Positions 6,709 through 12,516 of a stretch of 29,027 bases of DNA are shown here, one piece after another. Source of the DNA: a virus; IMG/VR virus record IMGVR_UViG_3300031857_001013, positions 1 to 29,027 of that record, one strand, 5' to 3'. The translations under genes and the position numbers were made by a program. How positions within the stretch are numbered: the first letter of the stretch is position 1; each line of letters begins with the position of its first letter. Under the pieces are notes generated by a model. The model did no database searches, had not been told where the DNA came from, and saw only the letters and a list, made by a program, of their open reading frames with translations.

Positions 6709-7003
6709 ATATGTCGTATTTAAGTATTTTCTTGTATTCTGATTTGGTTAAATCTTCAAACATTGAATCAACCGAAACATCAAATACTTTTGCTATTTTA
6801 TAAAGCTGGCTAGCTGACATTTGATTCGTTCCTAATTCAAATTTAGAAATCTGCTGCTCGCAGCTTCCACCAATAAATTCAGCTAAATGTCTTTGGGACA
6901 TAAATCTAATTTTACCAGTCATTGGTTCTTCAACTTGTGTGTTGTGGCGCAAGTATCTTAAATTACTTGCTAACTTATTTACTATATCTTGTTTTGTGTC
7001 CAT
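6701..7003 (-). CDS. Cro/CI-type helix-turn-helix regulator
   Basis: 100 aa starting at ATG 7003, which has GGAAGG 4 bases upstream; an in-frame ATG at 7015 lies before that ribosome binding site and is unlikely. The XRE helix-turn-helix runs about residues 33-75: SQRHLAEFIGGS, then QQISKFELGTNQMSASQLYKI. The E-x-GTN-x-(M)SAS-x-L signature is common in alphaproteobacterial regulators. No peptidase or oligomerisation domain follows, so it is a short repressor-like protein. The inverted repeat at 5334-5378 is a candidate target, unproven. Confidence 0.85.
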   Translation of the reverse strand: MDTKQDIVNKLASNLRYLRHNTQVEEPMTGKIRFMSQRHLAEFIGGSCEQQISKFELGTNQMSASQLYKIAKVFDVSVDSMFEDLTKSEYKKILKYDIYA

Positions 7004-7224
7004 ATTTCCTTCCATCTGTTATGTTGAGTTTGCCAATATTCACAATTTATATCTGGGTTATGATAAGGAAACGACTTATAGAATTCATCTAAAGTTATTG
7101 TTTTATCTTCCACCGAACATAAATCATAATAGTAAGGCGCTTCATTAGAAACTATATATCTGTTAGTTTTAGATTCTAATAAAAGTCTATTTATTTCTTG
7201 TTGTACTGTTTTAGTTGATAACAT
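6982..7224 (-). CDS. 80-aa hypothetical protein
   Basis: 80 aa, mixed composition with many Tyr, Trp and Asn (YYYDLCSVEDK, EYWQTQHNRWKEIW). No membrane segment or known motif. The sequence GGAAGGGG precedes the ATG (spacing about 6-10). It overlaps the lipoprotein gene by 14 bases and the regulator start by 22. Function unknown. Confidence 0.6.
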   Translation of the reverse strand: MLSTKTVQQEINRLLLESKTNRYIVSNEAPYYYDLCSVEDKTITLDEFYKSFPYHNPDINCEYWQTQHNRWKEIWTQNKI

Positions 7225-7519
7225 TATGACCCCTTCCAGCTAAACATTTTTTAGTATAATTTTCTCTAGTTCTTTTTTCTTCAGGTGGCAACCAAAAGAA
7301 TAAACCTCTAAAGACATTGTTGTAACCCCAAACAATACTATCAGTCAAAGCGCCAATCTCTTGATTTGCAAGAGTTGAGCAATGTTGAATATCGTCTGTT
7401 ATTTCTGCTGCTCTATCGCTTGGATAGCTGCCACTTCTTCCTTTTGTATCTATAACAGGCTTGTAAGCGCAGTTAGTTAATAATCCGCTTAGTAAAGCGA
7501 ATAATATTAGTTTTTTCAT
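7211..7519 (-). CDS. Lipoprotein with CL-x-GRG-x-x-V end
   Basis: 102 aa. The N-terminus is a lipoprotein signal: MKKLILFALLSGLLTNC, Cys17 in a lipobox (LTNC). After cleavage about 86 residues remain, including GRSGSYPSDRAAEITDDIQHC and the ending KKCLAGRGHNVIN. The 'C-x-x-GRG-(Y/H)-x-V' tail occurs in some bacterial envelope lipoproteins with glycine-zipper neighbours. In a leftward early block it could be a superinfection-exclusion or envelope-modifying lipoprotein, which is inference. Three mature Cys residues may form a disulfide. Ribosome binding site AAGGAG. It may have been acquired from the host. Confidence 0.75.
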   Translation of the reverse strand: MKKLILFALLSGLLTNCAYKPVIDTKGRSGSYPSDRAAEITDDIQHCSTLANQEIGALTDSIVWGYNNVFRGLFFWLPPEEKRTRENYTKKCLAGRGHNVIN

Positions 7520-7700
7520 TTTTATCTCCTTTTTTTAAATATTCCATAACCTTAACATTTCTGTAATCTAAAAATCTTATTCTTGGAAATTTACTCCAAG
7601 TTAAGAGTATATAGTCTGCAAGTGTATGGAATCTTTTGTTTTGTATTAAGTCGTCTATTACTTTTAAAGCAATAATTAAATCAGTCTTTTTTTTTCTCAT
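7473..7700 (-). CDS. 75-aa basic hypothetical protein
   Basis: 75 aa, rich in Lys and Arg, beginning MRKKKTDLIIALKVIDDLI with a helical pattern and a short aromatic middle (YILLTWSKFPRIRF). A strong GGAG precedes the ATG. The last 47 bases overlap the lipoprotein gene, whose own ribosome binding site lies inside this frame. Family unknown. Confidence 0.5.
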   Translation of the reverse strand: MRKKKTDLIIALKVIDDLIQNKRFHTLADYILLTWSKFPRIRFLDYRNVKVMEYLKKGDKNEKTNIIRFTKRIIN

Positions 7701-7827
7701 TTGCCTTCTCCATTTGTTGTTTTTCCTTTTTAAGTTCTGCTTCTTTAAGTGCCTGCTTTAGTTTTTCTGCAAATACACTTTCTCCTAATTTTGTACTAAG
7801 AGTTTTTTCTTTGTTTATAAAGTTCAT
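7681..7827 (-). CDS. 48-aa Lys/Glu-rich protein
   Basis: ATG 7827 to TGA 7681-7683 encodes MNFINKEKTLSTKLG followed by a Lys/Glu-rich helix (FAEKLKQALKEAELKKEK). The ATG overlaps the TGA of the upstream 51-aa gene (ATGA). It is probably a soluble charged helix. No family recognised; the overlap on both sides and composition argue for a real gene. Confidence 0.5.
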   Translation of the reverse strand: MNFINKEKTLSTKLGESVFAEKLKQALKEAELKKEKQQMEKANEKKKD

Positions 7828-7979
7828 TTTTTCTCACTATTTATAATTTTTTTTAATTCGTTGTAAATAGCTTTGTCATAGCTAGATACTTTTGAACCTG
7901 AGAATTCTTGAGTGATTATAAATTTTTCTATAATTTCTAATGAACCCTTCAGTATATCAATACTAATTAATCTTTTCAT
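7824..7979 (-). CDS. 51-aa hypothetical protein
   Basis: MKRLISIDILKGSLEIIEKF, then a short polar middle and KKIINSEKK. Helical, soluble, unknown family. It starts 2 bases after the stop of the 27-aa membrane protein gene and ends in an ATGA overlap with the next gene. No strong ribosome binding site is visible, so coupled translation is likely. Confidence 0.5.
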   Translation of the reverse strand: MKRLISIDILKGSLEIIEKFIITQEFSGSKVSSYDKAIYNELKKIINSEKK

Positions 7980-7981
7980 AA

Positions 7982-8065
7982 TTAATTAATTATCCAATTT
8001 AATAATATTATGCTTGACGAACCTAATATTATAGTAATTACAAAGCCTATTTCATCTTTATTCAT
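7982..8065 (-). CDS. 27-aa membrane micro-protein
   Basis: From ATG 8065 the peptide is MNKDEIGFVITIILGSSSII then LLNWIIN: one short polar head and a single hydrophobic helix. GGAGA lies 6 bases before this ATG, so I prefer it to the in-frame ATG 15 bases upstream (MGELQ). The ATG overlaps the stop of the upstream 28-aa gene (ATGA). Unknown function. Confidence 0.5.
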   Translation of the reverse strand: MNKDEIGFVITIILGSSSIILLNWIIN

Positions 8066-8148
8066 TTGTAGTTCTCCCATATTAATATTGTTAAAATAAC
8101 CGCAAAAGAAAACCAAGCAAATCCCAAGTCAGATATAAGTTCAATCAT
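8062..8148 (-). CDS. 28-aa membrane micro-protein
   Basis: MIELISDLGFAWFSFAVILT followed by ILIWENYK: one aromatic-rich membrane helix with a charged end. Its ATG overlaps the stop of the 60-aa gene (ATGA, 8145-8148) and its stop overlaps the next ATG (8062-8065). Four-base overlaps at both ends are strong circumstantial support for a real, translationally coupled gene. Unknown function. Confidence 0.5.
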   Translation of the reverse strand: MIELISDLGFAWFSFAVILTILIWENYK

Positions 8149-8327
8149 TTTTTAAATCCTTGTTTTGTTAACATTCCATTTAATTTCTCAATTAAATTAG
8201 TTATTCGTTTTTTAGTGTTTACACCTTTAACCTCATTATCCAATAAGATTTTAGTCATGCAGCCAACTAAAAGGCGCATTTCATTAAAACTCATTGAGCA
8301 AATTACCCCTACTTCTCTATTTGCCAT
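8145..8327 (-). CDS. 60-aa hypothetical protein
   Basis: 60 aa: an N-terminal part with two Cys residues (VGVICSMSFNEMRLLVGCMT) and a basic helical C-terminal part (KKRITNLIEKLNGMLTKQG). No clear ribosome binding site precedes the first ATG, which lies inside the 32-aa gene; an internal Met at residue 12 (MSFNEMR) is an alternative start. Family unknown. Confidence 0.5.
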   Translation of the reverse strand: MANREVGVICSMSFNEMRLLVGCMTKILLDNEVKGVNTKKRITNLIEKLNGMLTKQGFKK

Positions 8328-8407
8328 AGCGTTTTAAATATTCGTTTTTTCTTGGTTGGACACCAATATCCATAATATCCAGATATTGTTTTTTTTCTTT
8401 TTTTCAT
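8309..8407 (-). CDS. 32-aa basic micro-protein
   Basis: A near-perfect AAGGAGAT lies 5 bases before the ATG (8407), the best start signal in this gene cluster. The peptide MKKRKKTISGYYGYWCPTKK then KRIFKTLWQIEK has 11 Lys/Arg and a Tyr/Trp-rich centre with one Cys. It overlaps the neighbouring frames by 4 bases upstream and 19 downstream. Could bind nucleic acid; function unknown. Confidence 0.5.
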   Translation of the reverse strand: MKKRKKTISGYYGYWCPTKKKRIFKTLWQIEK

Positions 8408-8568
8408 TCTATCTCCTTTTTTGGTTTATCCTCTTTGTAATCACATTCTAGATTAGTAACATTGAAAAAAGATAATTTAATAAACTGCTTAAACTTCTTT
8501 ATCATGTCTTCTATATCCTCTTTATTACAATGAGAATTCCATTTGATATTGCATTTATAATTTTTCAT
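8404..8568 (-). CDS. 54-aa hypothetical protein
   Basis: GGAGA precedes the ATG (8568). The product MKNYKCNIKWNSHCNKEDIE ... KQFIKLSFFNVTNLECDYK has three Cys residues and a beta-alpha-beta look, with a Lys/Glu tail. Family unknown. It overlaps the PD-(D/E)XK-like gene by 14 bases and the 32-aa gene by 4. Confidence 0.55.
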   Translation of the reverse strand: MKNYKCNIKWNSHCNKEDIEDMIKKFKQFIKLSFFNVTNLECDYKEDKPKKEIE

Positions 8569-8947
8569 TAAATCTCCATTGGTTTAAATACTCGCTCATT
8601 TGAATTAAAACACATTTACTAGCCTTATTATCTCCAAGCATAACTTCTTTATAATTTCCTCTTTTGACAATACCTTTTAATCGTTCAACTTCAATAATTG
8701 TAATGCCTACCAATTTATCTCCATCATAAAAACTATGTACCCAGTATTTAGCCTGAGTCGCATTTAAACCAGACTTTTTTCCATAAGATTCTAATTCAAT
8801 ACAAACATTGCCAGTTTTCTTCCAGTAATCTCTTTCTGACTTACATTCAAATTTGTCTTTTGCCATTCCAAGAAAAGCTGCAACTGACTTCTCGTTTTCT
8901 ATTCCTTTGGCTAAATCAAAATCAAATTTAGAATCATTATTAAACAT
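8555..8947 (-). CDS. Small PD-(D/E)XK-type nuclease-like protein
   Basis: 130 aa. The pattern GIENEKSVAAFL, then KSERDYWKKTGNVCIELES (with the metal-binding acidic residues expected on the two core strands) and KSGLNATQAKYWVHSF resembles small phage nucleases in which a conserved TGN-x-x-(I/V)E strand is followed by SG-(I/L)-x-x-T-x-A-x-(Y)-W. These are thought to be restriction-endonuclease-fold enzymes acting in phage DNA processing. The catalytic Lys/Glu layout is E-x-E rather than E-x-K, so activity is not certain. AAGGA precedes the ATG. Confidence 0.55.
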   Translation of the reverse strand: MFNNDSKFDFDLAKGIENEKSVAAFLGMAKDKFECKSERDYWKKTGNVCIELESYGKKSGLNATQAKYWVHSFYDGDKLVGITIIEVERLKGIVKRGNYKEVMLGDNKASKCVLIQMSEYLNQWRFNEKL

Positions 8948-9119
8948 TAGATTCCTTTTTCATTAGTTTTTTAATTATCTTAATTGCATTAGCTTTATTA
9001 TCCGCAATACAGAATCTTCCTTTTTCTAATTTTTTATAATCAACTGTATTAGCAAAAGTCATTAATTCATCTTTTGTAAACTCAGCAACAGTTCTGTCTT
9101 TCAAATCAATTACAAACAT
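8940..9119 (-). CDS. 59-aa hypothetical protein
   Basis: Starting at the ATG at 9119, which is 6 bases after GGAG (an ATG at 9125 overlaps that GGAG and is less likely). MFVIDLKDRTVAEFTKDELM then a basic helix (NAIKIIKKLMKKES). Beta strand then helices; family unknown. It overlaps both neighbours. Confidence 0.55.
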   Translation of the reverse strand: MFVIDLKDRTVAEFTKDELMTFANTVDYKKLEKGRFCIADNKANAIKIIKKLMKKESNV

Positions 9120-9285
9120 TATCATCTCCTTTTGTGTATTTAATTAAAGCTGGTAATTTTTCATTTTTAGCCAAACCTTTAGTTTTAATTATTTTCCAAC
9201 CATTAGCTAAAGCGTGTAAAATTCTAGCAACAGTTTTTTTTCTTAATCTAGGGTAGTAAGTTTTTAAATAATCGTAGTCGCTCAT
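9106..9285 (-). CDS. 59-aa basic hypothetical protein
   Basis: A GGAAGG ribosome binding site lies 5 bases before the ATG (9285). The product starts MSDYDYLKTYYPRLRKKTVA and continues RILHALANGWKIIKTKGL, a helix-turn-helix-like basic region, so DNA binding is possible but unproven. It overlaps the next gene by 14 bases. Confidence 0.5.
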   Translation of the reverse strand: MSDYDYLKTYYPRLRKKTVARILHALANGWKIIKTKGLAKNEKLPALIKYTKGDDNVCN

Positions 9286-9296
9286 GTTTCCTTCCT

Positions 9297-9488
9297 TTAT
9301 TGATTTGTTTTATTTAATTCTTCTAAAGCCAATAAATATAAACCCTGAGTAATTGTCCAGTAATCAGAATTATTAGTATCATCACATAAAAAAGAATATG
9401 TATTTATTTCTCTTTTAACTAAAGAGTATTTTTTTTCTGAAAATAATTTTCTTATTTTTTCTAAGATTGTCTTTGCTTGGTTTGTCAT
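9297..9488 (-). CDS. 63-aa hypothetical protein, first of the leftward block
   Basis: 63 aa, mostly helical: KTILEKIRKLFSEKKYSLVK, then TITQGLYLLALEELNK. No known motif. AAAGGAG lies 5 bases before the ATG, and a good promoter sits directly upstream, so it is probably the first and most highly made early leftward product. Confidence 0.6.
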   Translation of the reverse strand: MTNQAKTILEKIRKLFSEKKYSLVKREINTYSFLCDDTNNSDYWTITQGLYLLALEELNKTNQ

Positions 9489-9515
9489 ATTATCTCCTTT
9501 TAGTTATATGTAAAA

Positions 9516-9544
9516 AATATAATCTAACTAAATAATTAGTTCAA
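9516..9544 (-). promoter_or_regulatory. Main leftward sigma70-type promoter
   Basis: On the minus strand, TTGAAC (9539-9544) and TATATT (9516-9521) are separated by exactly 17 bases. Start of transcription is expected near 9508, giving a leader of about 20 bases with AAAGGAG before the first gene. It is the best match to a bacterial promoter I saw in this window. Confidence 0.65.
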
Positions 9545-9611
9545 GCCTAAAAATTGAGAAAAATACAAAATTATGCAAAATAAAGTCTTTTAATTTCAAT
9601 AAGATAAACTG

Positions 9612-9640
9612 TTGCTATTATGTTCCACTTTTGATACTAG
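9612..9640 (+). promoter_or_regulatory. Possible rightward promoter
   Basis: TTGCTA (9612-9617) and TACTAG (9635-9640) are 17 bases apart, and a TG lies one base before the -10 (extended -10). The match to consensus is weak. Transcription would begin right at the hairpin described next. Confidence 0.3.
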
Positions 9641-9671
9641 GAATTGTGGTGCTATGCCTTCCTAGCACCAC
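9637..9671 (+). promoter_or_regulatory. Two competing hairpins in the rightward leader
   Basis: GTGGTGCT (9646-9653) pairs perfectly with AGCACCAC (9664-9671). CTAGGAA (9637-9643) pairs perfectly with TTCCTAG (9659-9665). The two stems share bases 9664-9665 and cross, so only one can form fully. They lie about 11 bases before the ribosome binding site of the first rightward gene (AGGAGAT). No U-run follows. Confidence 0.45.
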
Positions 9672-9690
9672 GTAAAATAATAGGAGATAT

Positions 9691-9831
9691 ATGCCACTTA
9701 TTAAAGGTTATTCTGCCGCTAGCATTGCAAAAAATATCAAAAGAGAAATGAAATCAAAGCCAAGAAAGCAGGCTATTGCTATTGCTCTTTCTGTAGCTAG
9801 AGCAGCAAAGAAAAAAGCTAAGAAAAAATGA
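9691..9831 (+). CDS. 46-aa basic protein, DUF6496-like
   Basis: MPLIKGYSAASIAKNIKREM then KSKPRKQAIAIALSVARAAK and a Lys-rich end. The 'MPLIKGYS ... I-x-x-NI-x-x-E ... P-x-x-QA-x-AIAL-x-x-AR' pattern is a common small phage/bacterial family (DUF6496, named from memory), with no proven function; strongly basic, so nucleic-acid binding is likely. Excellent AGGAG 5 bases before the ATG. It ends in an ATGA overlap with the HNH gene. Confidence 0.7.
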   Translation: MPLIKGYSAASIAKNIKREMKSKPRKQAIAIALSVARAAKKKAKKK

Positions 9832-10211
9832 TTCTAAAAAGGAAGGCTATTAAGTCCCTAAGACATTTAAAATGGGTGTCTCAAAATTATCATTGTGTTA
9901 TTTGCAAAAACCCAGAAGTTCAAGTTTGTCATATTAGAAATCTACCATTTGGCAATGTAGGCTTGGCAGTTAAGAATGATGCCTTTGTAACCCCTATGTG
10001 CCAGAATCATCATTTGGAACAGCATAGAATGAATGAAAGAAAGTTCTGGCAAAATTATAAAATAAACCCTATATATATTTCCTATAAATTGGCTTGTAGA
10101 AGTCCATGCAAAAAGATACAAAAGTTAATAACAAAAGGATACTATGACGAATACATATCAAGATATTTTGGAGATAACAAAGAAAGTTCTTTGCAATCCG
10201 AAACTATATAA
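9828..10211 (+). CDS. HNH endonuclease (DUF968-like)
   Basis: 127 aa. Zinc-type motif CVICKNPEVQVCHIRN around residues 23-38, then VTPMCQNHHLEQHRMNERKFW near 54-74. The C-x-x-C ... C-H-I ... C-x-x-H-H-x-x-(Q)H layout is that of DUF968-type HNH nucleases in phages, which may process recombination or replication intermediates. The start codon overlaps the previous stop. Its 3' end overlaps the DnaA-like gene by 68 bases. Confidence 0.75.
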   Translation: MILKRKAIKSLRHLKWVSQNYHCVICKNPEVQVCHIRNLPFGNVGLAVKNDAFVTPMCQNHHLEQHRMNERKFWQNYKINPIYISYKLACRSPCKKIQKLITKGYYDEYISRYFGDNKESSLQSETI

Positions 10212-10416
10212 CAAAGTTAATTTCTATAAAGTTCCATTTAATAAAATTGGCGTAACTGTAATTAGAAATATAACAAAGGATTCTTATGCTAAAATAGGAA
10301 AGCATTTTAATAAAAGCTGGTTTAGTTGTTATGCAGCAGTAGAGAACTGCTCTAAAAATGGATTAAAGGCTTTTACAGAAGAAGTTATTTCATTAGTTAA
10401 AAAAGAAATAAAATGA
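10144..10416 (+). CDS. DnaA domain IV-like protein
   Basis: 90 aa. The middle reads GVTVIRNITKDSYAKIGKHF, close to the 'R-x-x-A-M-x-L-x-(R/K)-x-x-T-x-x-S-(Y/L)-x-x-IG-x-x-F' helix set of the DnaA DNA-binding domain. The signature DHTT loop is replaced by SWFSC, so the DNA site may differ. Such stand-alone domains occur in phages and are thought to bind origin or DnaA-box sequences. AAAGGA lies 4 bases before this ATG, which supports a start inside the HNH gene. Identity is moderate. Confidence 0.55.
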   Translation: MTNTYQDILEITKKVLCNPKLYNKVNFYKVPFNKIGVTVIRNITKDSYAKIGKHFNKSWFSCYAAVENCSKNGLKAFTEEVISLVKKEIK

Positions 10417-11033
10417 AAGTTCTAGTTGCTTGTGAATATTCTGGCATTGTAAGAGACGCCTTTAGCAAACTTGGACATGAGGCTTGGAGTTGCGATATTT
10501 TGCCAACTGAATCAGAAGGAAATCATATTCAAGATGATGTATTAAAACATTTAGACAAAGGTTGGGATTTAATGATAGCACACCCACCTTGCACATATTT
10601 ATCTAATGCTGGTATTAGATGGTTTAATGAAGAAAAATATGGAGAAAAAGCAAAGCTAAGAAAGCAATTAAGATTAGAAGCATTAGAATTTGTTAAAAAA
10701 TTGTATTATTCTAATATCCCTAAAATTTGTATTGAAAATCCAGTAGGCTATTTAAATTACAATTTTAAAAAACCAGACCAAATTGTCCAACCTTATTTTT
10801 TTGGAGATGAAGAATCTAAAAGAACTTGTTTTTGGTATAAGAATTTAAAGCCTTTAAAACATACTAAAATTGTTGAGCCTAAGATTTATGGTTATTATAA
10901 AACTGGAAAAAAAATTGGTAAACCAATATACTTCCATGAGTATAATTCAGGAAAAGATAGAGCTAAAATTCGCTCAAAATTTTGGAAAGGAATAGCAGAA
11001 GCAATGGCAAATCAATGGGGTAAAAATGACTGA
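10413..11033 (+). CDS. DNA cytosine methyltransferase-like protein
   Basis: 206 aa. The start MKVLVACEYSGIVRDAFSKL is an SAM-site Rossmann strand (motif I-like). HPPCTYLSNAGIRW near residue 57 is motif IV with the catalytic Pro-Cys; IENPVGYL near 108 matches the ENV/ENP motif. It lacks the large target-recognition domain of full C5-methyltransferases (usually over 300 aa), as do other members of this short phage family, so whether it methylates cytosine is unproven. ATGA overlap at the front and an 8-base overlap with the next gene. Confidence 0.75.
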   Translation: MKVLVACEYSGIVRDAFSKLGHEAWSCDILPTESEGNHIQDDVLKHLDKGWDLMIAHPPCTYLSNAGIRWFNEEKYGEKAKLRKQLRLEALEFVKKLYYSNIPKICIENPVGYLNYNFKKPDQIVQPYFFGDEESKRTCFWYKNLKPLKHTKIVEPKIYGYYKTGKKIGKPIYFHEYNSGKDRAKIRSKFWKGIAEAMANQWGKND

Positions 11034-11589
11034 TGGTTGGATAGCATTACACCGGAAGATATATAACTCTAGCGATTTTAATAATCAGTTAGAGGTAGCT
11101 GTATTTTTATATTTGGTTGCTATGGCTTCGCATAAGCCTACTCAGGTTGTTTATCGCAGAAAAAGAATTAATTTAAAAAGAGGCGAAGTTTCAATAGCTT
11201 ACAAAGATTTGGCTAAAAAATTTGACATTTCTGAGAGGAAGATAAGAACAATTATTAAGAACTTGGTTAAGAGCGGAAATGTGAATCAAACTTTGACATC
11301 TAATTTAAGCGTATTTAGCATTGTAAAATATAGCAAATATCAAGATGTACCTGTGAAAGCGGAGCAAACTTTGACAGACAGAACAACAACTATTATATAT
11401 AATACTAATAGTAGTAAATCTGTTAATAGTAGTTCAATGAATAATAATAAAAAACCTACTATTCCTATTCTGCCAAGCCTTAATAAAAAGATTTTAGTTA
11501 AGAAAGAACTTAACGAATGGGAACTTATGCGCCAAAAACTTGACGCAGAAGATTATCAAAAATGGGTATTGTCTAGGCTAAACTCTTGA
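11026..11589 (+). CDS. Winged-helix replication protein (replisome-organiser-like)
   Basis: 187 aa. The N-terminal 105 residues are typical of phage replisome-organiser N-domains: WIALHRKIYNSSDF, YLVAMASHKPTQV, then RGEVSIAYKDLAKKFDISER and IRTIIKNLVKSGNVNQ (winged helix). The centre is a Ser/Asn/Thr linker (about 118-143), and the C-terminus a short helix (WELMRQKLDAEDYQKW) that could contact a helicase loader. With no phage polymerase in the window, it probably recruits the host replisome. The origin may lie nearby but I see no iterons inside the gene. Confidence 0.65.
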   Translation: MTDGWIALHRKIYNSSDFNNQLEVAVFLYLVAMASHKPTQVVYRRKRINLKRGEVSIAYKDLAKKFDISERKIRTIIKNLVKSGNVNQTLTSNLSVFSIVKYSKYQDVPVKAEQTLTDRTTTIIYNTNSSKSVNSSSMNNNKKPTIPILPSLNKKILVKKELNEWELMRQKLDAEDYQKWVLSRLNS

Positions 11590-11681
11590 TTTTATTAACT
11601 ATTTAGTTCTTTAAAAATTATATATTTACATAACTAATAAATATCTTTATTCGGAGTTCTAAACAACTAGGAGAAATAGTT

Positions 11682-11855
11682 ATGGATAAAACAATAGAAA
11701 AAACTCTAAAGCAATTAGAAAAAATAGAAGATATGATTGCTAAACTTAGAGACCAACTAGAGTCTGCGATTGACGACTATTCTGAAGATGAATCTTATGA
11801 TGATTCTGATGAGGATTCGTTTGATGACGAAGACTTTGATTCTGACGAAGAATAA
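11682..11855 (+). CDS. 57-aa protein with long acidic tail
   Basis: TAGGAGA lies 6 bases before the ATG. Residues 1-29 form a charged helix (MDKTIEKTLKQLEKIEDMIA); residues 30-57 are nearly all Asp, Glu and Ser with Tyr/Phe (DDYSEDESYDDSDEDSFDDE). The tail has no Lys or Arg. It could mimic DNA, block a DNA-binding enzyme, or act like the acidic C-tail of SSB. Function not established. It sits alone between replication and lysis-type genes in an otherwise empty 312-base gap. Confidence 0.65.
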   Translation: MDKTIEKTLKQLEKIEDMIAKLRDQLESAIDDYSEDESYDDSDEDSFDDEDFDSDEE

Positions 11856-11881
11856 TCAAATTAGATAAGCTGCAAAGCTGG

Positions 11882-11896
11882 AAGGTTATCAACCTT
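11882..11896 (+). repeat. Hairpin ahead of the glucosaminidase gene
   Basis: AAGGTT-ATC-AACCTT forms a perfect 6-bp stem with a 3-base loop, ending 5 bases before the ATG at 11902. It includes the only Shine-Dalgarno-like sequence (GGAAGG, 11880-11885) before that gene, so translation could be restrained. Confidence 0.4.
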
Positions 11897-11901
11897 TAAA
11901 A

Positions 11902-12516
11902 ATGAACTCAAAAATACTTAGTATAAAACTATGGGACTACTCTATTGTCTGTGCATTTTTATCATTTGTTTTTGTGGTTGGCACATTCTTTCCGAATGAT
12001 TATACAAAAAACATCATTAGACAAAAAACATTAGACGAAATAAAAAAAATAGGTTTCTTTGAACCTAAAATAGAAACTATGTCTAGCGAAAGGTTTATTG
12101 AAAGCATGAAGAAATGTATTGCTTTTCATAACCTAGACATAAGGAAGGAAGAACAAATACCAACGTCATTAATCATAGCGCAGGCAATTGTAGAATCTAA
12201 TTTTGGAACATCAAGATTTGCAACTGAAGGAAATAACTTATTTGGAATTAGAGTTTGGTCTAAGAACGGAATCCTGCCACTTAAACAAGACCCATCTATC
12301 AACTGGCGAGTTAAAACATTTAAGACTAAATGCCAATCAGTTAAATTTTACATTAACCTATTAAATACTAATCATCATTACCAAGAATTTAGAATTGTAA
12401 GAAATAGAATAAAAGACCCAATGAAATTAGCTGATACATTAGACAATTTTTCCACTAGCAAAGAATATTCAAATCATGTTAAACAGATACTAATTAAATA
12501 CAAAGGCAAAATATAA
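11902..12516 (+). CDS. Membrane-anchored glucosaminidase (GH73-like)
   Basis: 204 aa. Residues about 14-29 form a membrane anchor (YSIVCAFLSFVFVVGTFF). The domain from about residue 60 has IPTSLIIAQAIVESNFGTSRF followed by GNNLFGIRVW, the GH73/Bax-type glucosaminidase signature with catalytic Glu in A-x-VESNFG. It should cleave peptidoglycan glycan strands from the periplasmic side of the inner membrane, so it may open the wall at lysis or act as a second lysin next to the M15 endolysin. Only a weak ribosome binding site, within a hairpin, precedes it. Confidence 0.75.
   Translation: MNSKILSIKLWDYSIVCAFLSFVFVVGTFFPNDYTKNIIRQKTLDEIKKIGFFEPKIETMSSERFIESMKKCIAFHNLDIRKEEQIPTSLIIAQAIVESNFGTSRFATEGNNLFGIRVWSKNGILPLKQDPSINWRVKTFKTKCQSVKFYINLLNTNHHYQEFRIVRNRIKDPMKLADTLDNFSTSKEYSNHVKQILIKYKGKI

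Noticed and set aside
9554-9582. TTGAGA as a -35 box for a rightward promoter.
   Set aside because: No acceptable -10 lies 16-18 bases downstream (AAAATA only).
9639-9671. H-type pseudoknot in the rightward leader.
   Set aside because: The geometry would leave no bases to cross the first stem, so two competing hairpins are more realistic.
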